A DNA stretch of 64,000 nucleotides. Origin: SMWD01 sp964629475. GTDB lineage: Bacteria; Pseudomonadota; Gammaproteobacteria; Steroidobacterales; GCA-2729495. The notes below the pieces were generated by a model that ran no database searches, was not told where the DNA came from, and was given only the letters and a program-made list of their open reading frames with translations. Position numbers and translations under genes: made by a program. Positions 1-9,100 of the stretch are shown piece by piece; position 1 is the stretch's first letter; each line of letters starts with the position of its first letter. The stretch spans positions 1 through 64,000 of the forward strand of contig CAZVQW010000001.1 of the NCBI GenBank assembly GCA_964629475.1, given 5' to 3'.

Positions 1-319
1 CGATGCCGTTGAGACCAGTGCCTGCGATGCCACGCAACCCGGTTCCGGCGATGCCGTTGAGACCAGTGCCTGCGATGCCACGCAACCCGGTTCCGGCGAT
101 GCCATTTAGACCCGCTCCAGATGTTTGCAGTATTAGCTCACCGTCTGTTGTAACGCCAACTAGACTGACGCCAGCTTCCGAGCTGGAATACAGTGGTTGA
201 TTCGTAAACGGTCCAGTGTCTTCGGCTGCACCAATTGAAATCCTTGGAATTGTGATTATTACAAGGAATGCAAACACGATGCTTCTGCCCAGCTGTATGG
301 GGCAAGTCATTCTCAGCAT
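1..319 (-). CDS. Secreted GIAGTGL-repeat protein, 3' end cut by window edge
   Basis: An open frame starts at the ATG at 319-317 and runs without a stop off the left edge. A GGAG stretch lies about nine bases upstream of the start. The first 30 or so residues form a Sec-type signal peptide with a hydrophobic core (IVFAFLVIITI). After about 35 residues of mature sequence the protein becomes a regular alternation of GLNGIAGT and GLRGIAGT octads. At DNA level these are perfect 48 bp units (1-48 and 49-96), so the array continues outside the window. The gene lies 77 bp downstream of the DUF6502 gene in the same direction and is probably co-transcribed. Proteins with similar Gly-rich GIGGTG-type stretches in the DUF5666 family occur beside DUF6502 genes in other gammaproteobacteria; that match is from memory and tentative. 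Function unknown. Confidence 0.7.
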   Translation of the reverse strand, partial: MLRMTCPIQLGRSIVFAFLVIITIPRISIGAAEDTGPFTNQPLYSSSEAGVSLVGVTTDGELILQTSGAGLNGIAGTGLRGIAGTGLNGIAGTGLRGIAGTGLNGI

Positions 320-396
320 TTTTTCAGTCTCCGCGTTTTTTATTATTCAGGCAGCCTGTAGCCTGGTATTCCAATTAATTATTTAGTGTTCTAGTT

Positions 397-1221
397 TTAT
401 TCAGATTTATTCTTATCATCTTCAACGTAGTGATATATGCCTAGACCGGTATGCACTACGTTCTTGTCTTTTGATTCGGGTTCATCTAGTTGAGACAGCC
501 AATTGTCAACTTCCTCCAAAAGAAGCTGGGCACGTTCCTTAACAAAGGCTCGAAATATTGGTAAGTCTTCTTCTTTAATTCCGTTATCGGTAAATACATG
601 TCGCTCAAAGTTTCGTTTTTCTAGGTTTTGTTCGAGTATGTTGTTATCGATTGTTGATACAAAGTTAGCTACACCAGTGCCTAGTAATTCAAATCCCTCT
701 GGCGCATCAATTTTCGACAGGAAAGTACGTGTCAAAACTTTGTACCAACCACGTTCGGTTTCTTGTACAGCGCCTATGCGTAGTAATTCATCAAGCATTG
801 CTCTGGCGGCCATATCGCCGCTGAACTTTTGAACAAGTGATACGAAGTCACAGTCAGGATTGCCTTCGAAGCGAAGTTCGAGCGGTAGTCCATATGGGCC
901 GGTATAGTTGGCATCAGTGTGCCAACCAGTTAGAACACGGGTGACTCGGTGAACTTCGCTAGGCATATCCTCCTTTTTATTCTTGCCGCTGATAATTCGA
1001 GCGACATCTTTTCTTGTTAACCCGGTCAATATCGCGATCCGGGCCTGGGACATTTTTCTGTGAGGAACTTTGAAATCGCGAGCCGCGACGTCGATGTAAA
1101 CCTCTTTTGCTATTTCGGCGAATTCGCCGTATGCGACCCCGTTTCTAATCAGGATTCTTATGAGGGGCTGCATCAGGCGCCGGTATGCGGCTAGTAGCCC
1201 CTGCTTCAAATCTGTTTCCAT
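397..1221 (-). CDS. DUF6502 family protein
   Basis: A 274-residue soluble protein without signal peptide or membrane segment. The N-terminal third (MQPLIRILIRNGVAYGEFAE, then a helix-rich region with ARIAILTGLTRKDVARI) reads like a helix-turn-helix style domain: the ILTGLTRKDV segment fits a recognition-helix pattern. The middle has GWHTDANYTGPYGLPLEL and the C-terminal part is helical and charged, ending in an Asp/Lys/Glu-rich tail. The overall pattern matches the family I know as DUF6502, whose biochemical role is not established; a DNA-binding or regulatory role is my inference. It precedes the GIAGTGL-repeat secreted protein by 77 bp on the same strand, so the two probably form one transcript from a promoter in the 300 bp upstream. 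Confidence 0.7.
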   Translation of the reverse strand: METDLKQGLLAAYRRLMQPLIRILIRNGVAYGEFAEIAKEVYIDVAARDFKVPHRKMSQARIAILTGLTRKDVARIISGKNKKEDMPSEVHRVTRVLTGWHTDANYTGPYGLPLELRFEGNPDCDFVSLVQKFSGDMAARAMLDELLRIGAVQETERGWYKVLTRTFLSKIDAPEGFELLGTGVANFVSTIDNNILEQNLEKRNFERHVFTDNGIKEEDLPIFRAFVKERAQLLLEEVDNWLSQLDEPESKDKNVVHTGLGIYHYVEDDKNKSE

Positions 1222-1388
1222 GGTTATACATAATTAGCATAGGTAGGGACAATATTCCCAAATGTTTTCATGGTCAAGCTATTAACATAAGAAAAACTTA
1301 GTGTTAACGGACATTTATGATGGAAACTTCAAATTTCGCCGGTTTACAAAGAGTTATATGTGGTCCGTATTTTCCGAAATTTGCCGCG

Positions 1389-1406
1389 TGACAAATGAGT
1401 TTGTCA
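1389..1406. promoter_or_regulatory. Candidate operator palindrome upstream of the DUF6502 gene
   Basis: The 301 bp between the DUF6502 start (1221) and bolA (1523) hold no gene. They are AT-richer than the surroundings and must contain the promoter for the leftward DUF6502 transcript. The clearest structure is a perfect 7 bp inverted repeat, TGACAAA and TTTGTCA, separated by TGAG. Such a short dyad could be a repressor site or chance. Nothing in the sequence identifies the binding protein. Confidence 0.25.
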
Positions 1407-1522
1407 TAATTTCGTGCCATACGCGCAAGAATTTAGCCCGAGCCAGGCTGCTCGTTCTGTTTTATTTTGTTAAATGATGCGGCGAAACAGCACCAAGCGG
1501 CGCAGGGATATTGGCTGAGTAG

Positions 1523-1792
1523 CTATTTAGAGGGGGCGGTCGCTTCGATGCTCAGGGCGTGAATATCGGTATTCATGAGATCTCCGATTGCCGAATAAAT
1601 GAGTCGGTGACGGCGAACCATGCTCAGGTCCTGAAACTGTTCAGAGATGATTCGGACGTGAAAATGCCCTTTGCCTGATTTTGCGCCAGCATGACCAGCA
1701 TGTTTGTGGCTTTCGTCCGTTATCTCGAGTTCGACAGGCTCCAGCGCAACGCTGAGGCAGGCCCGGATCTGTTTTATTCGCTGTTCGTTCAT
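1523..1792 (-). CDS. bolA: BolA family protein
   Basis: An 89-residue BolA/IbaG-like protein. BolA proteins partner monothiol glutaredoxins in handling [2Fe-2S] clusters, and some act as regulators of morphology and biofilm genes. Visible hallmarks are the central DESHKHAGH motif, the following GHFHVRIISEQF segment and the helix VRRHRLIYSAIGDLM, giving the conserved histidine and the class II KH-like fold signature. Length is normal for the family (80-105). The ATG overlaps the stop of yciI by four bases (ATGA), so the pair is translationally coupled. yciI next to bolA is a recurring arrangement. Confidence 0.9.
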   Translation of the reverse strand: MNEQRIKQIRACLSVALEPVELEITDESHKHAGHAGAKSGKGHFHVRIISEQFQDLSMVRRHRLIYSAIGDLMNTDIHALSIEATAPSK

Positions 1793-2088
1793 GGCAGAAC
1801 AAGCTTGAACGGCTTCACCGTAATGCTTTGGTAGACACCGGCGTCGACATAGGGATCTGCATCTGCCCAGTCTTGGGCTTGATTCTGATCATCGAACTCG
1901 GCGATGACGATGCTGCCGGTGAACCCGGCCGGTCCTGGTTCATCAGATTCGATCGCCGGGCAGGGGCCGGCAATAATAAGACGCCCTTCGTCACGCAGCG
2001 CATTCAAACGCAACAGATGATCCGGCCGTGCTTTTGCCCGCAGCGGGCCGCTATTGGTTACGTCTTCGCTGATAATTACAAAAAGCAT
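1789..2088 (-). CDS. yciI: YciI family protein
   Basis: A 99-residue small cytoplasmic protein of the YciI family (ferredoxin-like alpha/beta fold, related to muconolactone isomerase and EthD). The family has a conserved His/Asp pair and uncertain substrate. Here RPDHLLRLNALRDEGRLIIAGPCP gives the diagnostic central histidine and the R-L-I-I-AGP strand, followed by a FTGSIVIAEFDD strand and the DWADADPYVDAGVY helix with the conserved DP. Length is typical. It is the first gene of a two-gene transcript with bolA. The short divergent gap (2089-2258) should contain promoters for both yciI and yciO. Confidence 0.88.
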   Translation of the reverse strand: MLFVIISEDVTNSGPLRAKARPDHLLRLNALRDEGRLIIAGPCPAIESDEPGPAGFTGSIVIAEFDDQNQAQDWADADPYVDAGVYQSITVKPFKLVLP

Positions 2089-2258
2089 CTCACCTTCCTC
2101 TCCTGAAAATTATGTGCGCGATGCTGTGAGCAGGCCCGTACGCATGCATGATACTCAATTTCTGTGTCGCGTAGATAAGGGTATGAATGATCACGATTGG
2201 TGGCATATCCCGACTATCCTGCAACGCGCCCACCCGAACTAATCGGTACAATTGCATG

Positions 2259-2879
2259 ATGGCGCAGCGATTTGATTTACATCCACAAGACCCGCAGGCG
2301 CGGCTTGTCGCCCAGGCGGTTTATCGCCTTAAAAAGGGTGCTCTGGCCGTGTACCCGACTGATTCGTGTTACGCATTTGGCTGTACTCTGGATAACCTGC
2401 GAGCCGTGAGCGCGATCGCCAGGATCCGGCAGACTGACAAAGGTCATAATTTCACGCTGGTCTGTCGTGATCTGTCAGAAATTTCTTCTTACGCGCGGGT
2501 CAACAATTCAACTTACCGTTTACTCAAGGCGCATACACCGGGACCCTATACATTCATTCTCCAGGCAACTCACGATGTGCCGCGAAAAGTACAGAATCCC
2601 AGGCACAAGACAATCGGTATCAGGATACCGGATCATTCGGTAACGAAAGCCATACTGGAAGAGCTGGGCGAGCCGATCATGAGCTCCACGCTGATCTTGC
2701 CGGATACTGATTTGCCGCTGAATGATCCGGAAGAGATCATCGAGCACCTCGACAAACTCGTTGACATCATTATCACGAGCGGGAGTTGCGGGCTCGAGCC
2801 GACTACCGTTGTCGATTTGACCGGGCAGGTTCCGCAATTACTCAGGGAAGGCAAGGGCGATGCTGCAGACTTCAGGTAG
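2259..2879 (+). CDS. yciO: YciO/TsaC-type (Sua5-YrdC) protein
   Basis: A YrdC-domain protein of 206 residues from the chosen start. Members make or bind threonylcarbamoyl-adenylate; TsaC uses it for tRNA t6A37, while YciO is a related branch of less certain role. The N-terminus (HPQDPQARL, then AVYPTDSCYAFGC) aligns with E. coli YciO rather than the shorter TsaC. Also seen are the KGHNFTLVCRDLSEIS segment and IGIRIPDHSVTKAIL with the conserved R-P. A longer frame opens upstream at 2187, but the adjacent ATGs at 2256 and 2259 give the normal length. It stands alone, divergent from yciI and 96 bp before the M50 protease. Confidence 0.85.
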   Translation: MAQRFDLHPQDPQARLVAQAVYRLKKGALAVYPTDSCYAFGCTLDNLRAVSAIARIRQTDKGHNFTLVCRDLSEISSYARVNNSTYRLLKAHTPGPYTFILQATHDVPRKVQNPRHKTIGIRIPDHSVTKAILEELGEPIMSSTLILPDTDLPLNDPEEIIEHLDKLVDIIITSGSCGLEPTTVVDLTGQVPQLLREGKGDAADFR

Positions 2880-2975
2880 TGCCCGATTCCGAATGCAGGA
2901 CACTTATCGAGTGCGTATCTAGGTGGCATCACATTAGTATTACCGCAGGCGGCGATCGCTGCCTATAATGCGCCG

Positions 2976-3632
2976 ATGTCCGCCGCCAACATCGTAAATG
3001 TTCTCCAGCTTCTGTCCGTAGCTGCTATCCCGCTGCTGTTCGCGATCACGGTTCATGAAGCTGCTCATGGCTGGATGGCAAGCCGGCTGGGTGACCGAAC
3101 AGCGGAGATGTTGGGCCGTGTGACCCTGAATCCTGCAAAGCACATCGACCCGGTTGGTACGATCGTTGTGCCAATCCTGATGCTCCTTATGAGCGGGTTC
3201 ATATTCGGCTGGGCGAAACCGGTGCCCGTCAATAGCCGTAACATGAGAAACCCCAAGCGCGACATGGTGCCGGTTGCTTTAGCGGGGCCGGGCGCAAATC
3301 TGTTGATGGCGCTGTGTTGGACGTTGCTTTTTCATCTGGCGGCCGCCGCGGCCCCGGCGCTCGGAGTAAGTGCAATATTCTTTCTGAAGATGGCTCAAAT
3401 AGGTGTCTTTTTCAATATGTTATTGATGACATTTAATCTGCTTCCTATTCTTCCATTGGACGGTGGGCGGGTACTCCGCGGCCTCGTGCCTGAGTCATTT
3501 GGCCGGCAATTGGATGCGCTGGAGCGTTACGGCCTTATAATAGTCATCGGGTTGTTGGTCTTTGGGTTATTGGGTCCTGTTATTCGTGTCGTATCGCGCC
3601 TGATGGCGCTGCTTGGGGTGCCCTCGCTTTGA
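2976..3632 (+). CDS. Site-2 protease family (M50) membrane metalloprotease
   Basis: A 218-residue polytopic inner-membrane protein. The zinc-binding HEAAH sits in the first transmembrane region (about residues 28-32) and the second motif, NLLPILPLDGGRV, lies near residue 155, supplying the third metal ligand (Asp). Further membrane segments lie around residues 60-75, 95-120 and 190-210. There is no PDZ domain, so this is the small Rip/FpvI-free type (COG1994) rather than RseP. Its substrate is unknown. The stop overlaps the TTG start of scpA, and the M50-scpA-scpB-rluB order is common in gammaproteobacteria, so it is probably the first gene of that operon. Confidence 0.9.
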   Translation: MSAANIVNVLQLLSVAAIPLLFAITVHEAAHGWMASRLGDRTAEMLGRVTLNPAKHIDPVGTIVVPILMLLMSGFIFGWAKPVPVNSRNMRNPKRDMVPVALAGPGANLLMALCWTLLFHLAAAAAPALGVSAIFFLKMAQIGVFFNMLLMTFNLLPILPLDGGRVLRGLVPESFGRQLDALERYGLIIVIGLLVFGLLGPVIRVVSRLMALLGVPSL

Positions 3633-4567
3633 CGGAAATCGAACGGAATCACGAGGCGGCTGCGCAATTGAGCGTTGTCAGCCCGCCTGACAAGGAGTCC
3701 GTGCTGCCAGCCGATGCAGTCGGCGGGAAACCGGCGCAAGCTGAAATGCCGTTTGCCGTCGTGGATGGCGAGCCGGTCACGCAGCTGCCCCAGGATCTGT
3801 ATATCCCGCCCTATGCGCTCAAGGTATTTCTCGAGGCCTTCGAGGGACCGCTCGATTTGCTGTTGTATCTGATTCGACGTCAGAACCTGGATGTTCTGGA
3901 TATCCCGATCGCCGATATCACACAGCAATATGTCGACTACATCGAGATGATGCAGCACCTGCAACTCGAACTGGCCGGTGAGTACCTGTTGATGGCAGCG
4001 ATGCTGGCCGAGATCAAATCGCGCATGTTATTGCCGCGAAGTGAGGAAGGCGAGGAGGACGAAGACGATCCGCGTGCCGAGTTGGTTCGCCGCCTGCAGG
4101 AATACGAGCGTTACAAAAAAGCGGCTGAAGATATCAATGCATTGCCGCGCATGGAACGTGATCATGTTCAGGTCAGCGCAGAGGTCACCGAGCGCAAGAT
4201 CAAGGTCGAGCCACCGGACGTAAAAATGCAGGAGTTGCTGCTTGCCTTCAAGGATGTCCTGTCGCGCGCCGAGATGTTTGCGCATCATCACATTCAAAAG
4301 GAACCGCTGTCCGTACGCCAGCGCATGTCAGAAGTTCTGTCGGCGCTCGGGGGCGAGAATTTTACGGGGTTCAGCGACCTGTTCGACCCGAAAGAAGGGC
4401 GCATGGGTGTCGCAGTTACTTTTATCGCGTTGCTGGAATTACTGCGTGAGCGGCTGATCGAGCTCGTGCAGGCTGAGCCCTATTCGCCCATTCATATACG
4501 TGCGGCGACCGGGGTGGAAAAAGACGCAGATGGCGAAGTGGTTAATGATGAGGCGAATGCGGACTGA
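3629..4567 (+). CDS. scpA: Segregation and condensation protein A
   Basis: ScpA is the kleisin subunit that bridges Smc heads in the Smc-ScpAB condensin. The core is recognisable from VFLEAFEGPLDLLLYLIRRQ (the N-terminal kleisin helix region), followed by LDVLDIPIADITQQY, the acidic RSEEGEEDEDDPRAELVRRL linker and the C-terminal winged helix VTFIALLELLRERLIELVQ. The start is a TTG that overlaps the stop of the protease gene. It gives a roughly 60-residue N-terminal extension rich in Pro and Ala that most ScpA proteins lack. A later ATG at 3746 is an alternative start. Total length (312) exceeds the usual 250-290 because of this extension. scpB follows after 22 bp. Confidence 0.93.
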   Translation: MTEIERNHEAAAQLSVVSPPDKESVLPADAVGGKPAQAEMPFAVVDGEPVTQLPQDLYIPPYALKVFLEAFEGPLDLLLYLIRRQNLDVLDIPIADITQQYVDYIEMMQHLQLELAGEYLLMAAMLAEIKSRMLLPRSEEGEEDEDDPRAELVRRLQEYERYKKAAEDINALPRMERDHVQVSAEVTERKIKVEPPDVKMQELLLAFKDVLSRAEMFAHHHIQKEPLSVRQRMSEVLSALGGENFTGFSDLFDPKEGRMGVAVTFIALLELLRERLIELVQAEPYSPIHIRAATGVEKDADGEVVNDEANAD

Positions 4568-4589
4568 TATTGCTTAGGGGCATCTGAAT

Positions 4590-5272
4590 ATGGACAACCA
4601 GCAGTTAAAATTTGTTATCGAGGCCGCATTGCTGGCGGCGGGTAAGCCGCTTGGCGTGGAAAAACTGCAAGGTTTATTCGGTGACAAGGATGCTCCTGCG
4701 CGACAGGATATCCGGGCCGCGATTATGGATTTACAGACCGAATATGCGGAGCGGGGTATAGAACTCGTCGAGGTGTCCAGCGGTTTCAGGATTCAGATCC
4801 GCAGCACGATGACGCATCAACTCGAGAAGTTGTGGGAAGAGCGGCCGCCGCGTTATTCGCGCGCATTGCTCGAGACGCTATCGATCGTTGTGTATCGGCA
4901 GCCTGTTACTCGTGGTGAAATTGAAGATATTCGCGGTGTTGCCGTCAGCACCAATATCACCCGCACGTTGCTGGAACGTAACTGGATTCGTGTCGTCGGC
5001 CATCGCGATGTGCCCGGGAAACCGGCAATGTTTGGCACGACCAGGGAGTTTCTTGATTACTTTGGGCTCAAAAAACTCGATGACTTGCCGCCATTATCCG
5101 AGCTCAAGGACTTTGATAAATTGAATATCCAGCTGGATCTTCCCGATGGCGATGTCGGCGAAGAGTCAGCCAAAGGCGAGGATCAGTCGCAAACTACCGT
5201 CGCCGACCACGAATTCGCCAGCGATGTCGATACTGCCGATCTGGATGAGCAGGATTGTGATGATTCGGGCAA
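4590..5272 (+). CDS. scpB: Segregation and condensation protein B, truncated by assembly gap
   Basis: ScpB forms dimers that bind ScpA in the Smc complex. The paired winged-helix domains are visible in residues 5-180: IEAALLAAGKPLGVEKLQGL, SGFRIQIRS, RYSRALLETLSIVVYRQPVT, RGEIEDIRGVAVSTNI and the FGTTREFLDYFGLKKLDDLP signature. After that the protein enters an acidic tail (about residues 185-227) with many Asp, Glu and Ser, and then runs into 100 N at 5273. The true stop lies inside the gap, so the reading frame across the N run is meaningless. The core domains are complete. Confidence 0.93.
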
Positions 5273-5372
5273 NNNNNNNNNNNNNNNNNNNNNNNNNNNN
5301 NNNNNNNNNNNNNNNNNNNNNNNNNNNNNNNNNNNNNNNNNNNNNNNNNNNNNNNNNNNNNNNNNNNNNNNN
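5273..5372. other. Assembly gap (100 N)
   Basis: Exactly 100 consecutive N, the conventional placeholder for a gap of unknown size. It removes the 3' end of scpB and possibly the 5' end of rluB. In related genomes rluB often has a low-complexity, charged N-terminal extension and scpB an acidic tail, so a repetitive stretch may have broken the assembly here (inference). Confidence 0.99.
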
Positions 5373-5373
5373 G

Positions 5374-6117
5374 ATGGAGCGCTTGCAAAAATGGCTGGCG
5401 GGCCAGGGGTTAGGGTCGCGGCGCCACATGGAATCGGTGATCGCCGAAGGCCGTATTACGGTCGATGGCAAGGTTGCGGAAGTCGGCTGCAAGGTCTCAG
5501 GCGATGAACGAATCGCGATCGATGGCCGACTGATTCGGCAACCCAAACATCACGAATTTCATTCCAAAGCGATTGTCTATCACAAGCCCGCCGGCGAGAT
5601 TTGTTCGCGTTCCGATCCGCAGGGGAGGCCGACTGTATTCGATCACCTGCCGCACCTGGCGCGAGGTCGCTGGATCGGTGTCGGTCGGCTCGATTTTCAA
5701 ACTTCCGGATTGCTGTTGTTGACGAATGACGGCACGCTGGCGAATCGATTGATGCATCCTTCTACCGCATTGGCGCGTGAATATTCGGTCCGGGTCCTTG
5801 GTAACGTCGATGATGCAATGCTCGGGAAATTACGTCGCGGCATTAAGCTCGATGATGGTCAAGCGAAGTTCGATCGTGTCGAGTTCGCCGGCGGTGAAGG
5901 CCGTAATCGCTGGTATACCGTGGTTGTATCCGAAGGTCGTAATCGCCTCGTACGGCGCCTCTGGGAGGCGGCTGGTTGCAAGGTCAGTCGCCTGATACGT
6001 ATTCGCTACGGTCCGATCCACCTGTCCCGGTCGTTACGTGCGGGTAAGAGTCGTTTTTTGAAGCCTGGCGAGCTGGCGAGCCTCTATGAGGCAGTCGGGA
6101 TGTCGCGACCCGAATAA
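5374..6117 (+). CDS. rluB: 23S rRNA pseudouridine synthase, RluB type
   Basis: An RsuA/RluB-family pseudouridine synthase; RluB modifies U2605 of 23S rRNA. The N-terminal S4 RNA-binding domain is seen in RLQKWLAGQGLGSRRHMESV and GRITVDGKVAEVGCKV. The catalytic motif GRLDFQTSGLLLLTNDG carries the catalytic aspartate near residue 110, and GRNRLVRRLWEAAGCKVSRL completes the domain. The ATG used is the first codon visible after the gap; the real start could lie inside the gap, with extra N-terminal residues. Position after scpB supports RluB over RluE or RsuA. It converges on putA, with 47 bp between them. Confidence 0.9.
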   Translation: MERLQKWLAGQGLGSRRHMESVIAEGRITVDGKVAEVGCKVSGDERIAIDGRLIRQPKHHEFHSKAIVYHKPAGEICSRSDPQGRPTVFDHLPHLARGRWIGVGRLDFQTSGLLLLTNDGTLANRLMHPSTALAREYSVRVLGNVDDAMLGKLRRGIKLDDGQAKFDRVEFAGGEGRNRWYTVVVSEGRNRLVRRLWEAAGCKVSRLIRIRYGPIHLSRSLRAGKSRFLKPGELASLYEAVGMSRPE

Positions 6118-6164
6118 TATGACGGTCCATGCATGCTTTTCCGCGAGAGATTCTTCACAACAGT

Positions 6165-9100
6165 TCAGCTAATGCTTCGCAACAGTTCGGCATTTCCTCC
6201 CGATGCCATCATATTTGTCGAGATGGTTTTCTCGGTGCTGAAGGCGAACAGGTAGTGGGGGCCGCCGGCTTTCGGTCCGGTTCCCGACAGGCGTTGACCG
6301 CCAAAAGGCTGTACGCCGACCACGGCGCCGACCATGTTGCGATTGACATAGACATTGCCGACGGCAGAGCAACGGGCAATCGTCTCTGCTGTGCCTTTGA
6401 TACGGGTGTGTATGCCCAGCGTCAGGCCGTAGCCGGTCGACTGTGCTTCAATGATTAGTCTATCGAGCTCCGATGCCTGATATCGAATGACATGCAGGAT
6501 GGGGCCGAAAGCTTCCTGCTCGAGTTGGCTGATCGATTGGATGCCGACGAGCGTGGGTGCAAAAAAAGTGCCGTTACAACACGACTCATCCAATTTGATG
6601 TTGTGACTTAACCACGCATCAGCACTGATAGTTGCCAGATGGTCTGCCAGCGCCTGCCTGGCAGGCTCGTCGATAATCGGACCTAAGTCTATAGACAATT
6701 TCACGGGGTCGCCTACCGACAATTGGTCCATTGCACCACAAATCATGTCAATCGCTTTGTCGGCAATCTCTTCCTGCAAATACAGTACCCGCAATGCAGA
6801 ACATCGCTGACCGGCACTGATGAAGGCGGACTGGATGACATCATCGGTGACTTGTTCGAGTAATGCCGTCGAATCGACAAACATGACGTTCTGGCCACCC
6901 GTCTCGGCGATTAACGGCACAATCGGACCGGGCCGGTCGGCCAGTGAGCGATGAATGGTCTTCGCCGTGGCAGTGGAGCCGGTGAATACCACTCCCGAGA
7001 TAAGCGGATGAGATGTGAGCATCGGCCCAACGACTTTACCGTCACCCGGCAACAAATGCAGTATCTCCGCGGGTACTCCAGCCGAGTGCATCAGCTTGAC
7101 TGTCTCATGTGCAATCAGGGGTGTTTGCTCAGCCGGTTTTGCCAGCACAGCGTTGCCTGCCGCCAGGGCTGCGGTTATCTGCCCGGTAAAAATAGCCAAA
7201 GGGAAATTCCACGGACTGATGCAAACAAAGGTGCCCCGGCCATGCAATCCGAGCTCATTGAGTTCTCCCGTCGGCCCGGGCAGTGGAGTTGCATCCGCAA
7301 AATGGAGCCGTGCCTGACCGGCATAATAGCGGCAAAAATCAATGGCCTCGCGAACCTCCGCCAAACCATCCGGTAAACTTTTGCCCGCTTCACTGCACAG
7401 CATTGCCATCAGTCTCGATTGATGTTCGGCAAATAAATTTGCCAACTGTTCAAGAATGTTTGCACGGGCTTCACCGCCGCGTTGGTCCCATTCACATTGT
7501 GCCAAATGAGCCTGTTTGGCTGCGTGATCGACATCGTCCGCAGTAGCGGTAGTGACCTTGCCGACAATGTGGTTAGTATTGACCGGGCTTCGGATTGTGA
7601 CCGGTATGCCTGTCGATTCATGCCTACTGACGATTGGTCCGCACTCGTATGGAATCGCCTGATGCCCGGCAATTTTTTGTGCAAGGCCTGCAACAGTCTG
7701 TCCGCAGGTCAGGTCCAGACCATCGGAATTACGCCGTTCTTCACGAAACAGGTTTGCCGGCACAGGAATGGCCGGGTGCCGAAATGGCTTGGAATCCTGA
7801 ACGGTTCTGACCGGGTCACGCACAACCTCACGGGCCGGAATCTGCGCATCCATGACCCGGTTAACGAAAGAGGAGTTGGCGCCGTTTTCAAGCAGGCGAC
7901 GAACCAGGTAGGCGAGAAGGTCTTCGTGACCACCTACAGGTGCATAAATGCGAACCTGAGGAAAATCCTGGTAAGACTCTGTCGCAACTTTGTAGAGCAA
8001 CTCTCCCATGCCATGCAGTCGCTGAAATTCAAAACCACGAAAGTCTCCGGCAATGTTCATGACCGAGGCAATCGTGTGTGCATTGTGGGTCGCAAACTGA
8101 CTGTAAAGTTGCTCGCGGTTTGCGAGCAGCGTCTCAGCGCAAACCAGGTAAGACAGATCGGTGGAGGCCTTGCGTGTAAATACAGAAAAATCTTCCAGAC
8201 CTGACTCCTGTGCATGCTTGATCTCGGTATCCCAGTAGGCTCCTTTGACCAAACGGACCGAAAATCGTCGGCCTGTTTCCCTGGCCAGTTCTGCAAGCCA
8301 CTCGAGGACGTGTTTTGCCCGCTTGCCATAGGCCTGCACAGCGATACCCAGGCCTTCCCATCCTTTCAGATCAGGATTTCGCGCCAGTTGCTCAAACAGT
8401 TCCAGCGTCATATCCAGCCGGTCTGCTTCCTCGGTGTCGATCGTCATGCCGATATTGTGACTTGCCGCGCTACGTGCGAGCGCTTCGAGTCGCTCCCCAA
8501 GTTCGCCAATCACTCGCTGATGTTGTGAGTACTCGAAGCGGGGATGCAGTGCGGATAACTTGATCGATACGCCGGAACCCGTAACAACATTTTGTACAGA
8601 ATTTGACGCGGAAACCGTATCGATCGCTTGCAAGTAAGATTCAAGGTAATGTTCTGCTGCCTGTTCGGTTCGGGCGCCTTCCCCGAGCATGTCACAGGAA
8701 AACACACTTTCCGGTCCATAGATTTTTCGGCCGTGAGCCAGCGCCTCGTCAATGGTGATGCCGAGTACGAATTCATTGCCGAGAATCCGCATCGCCTGGT
8801 ACATCGCGCCACGAATGACCGGTTTTCCCAGCCGGCTGATGGCATCTTTCAGTTGGCCGGCAATACTCCCGGCTCCCGATTCATCGACATTGATAATCTG
8901 TCCGGTCAACAACAGGCCCCATGTCGATGCATTGACCAGCAGGGAGCTGGATTGCCACAGGTGTTCCGACCAATCTCCCGAGAGAATTATTTCTTCTATC
9001 AGAGCATCGGCCGTTGCTGTATCCGGGACTCTCAAGAGCGCTTCGGCAAGACACATCAACGCCACGCCTTCTTCATTGGACAGGCCGAACTCTTCCATGA

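Noticed and set aside
1..96. Perfect 48 bp tandem repeats resembling a CRISPR or satellite array
   Set aside because: There are no spacers, and the units translate cleanly on the minus strand as GLNGIAGT/GLRGIAGT octads in frame with a signal peptide, so they are coding repeats.
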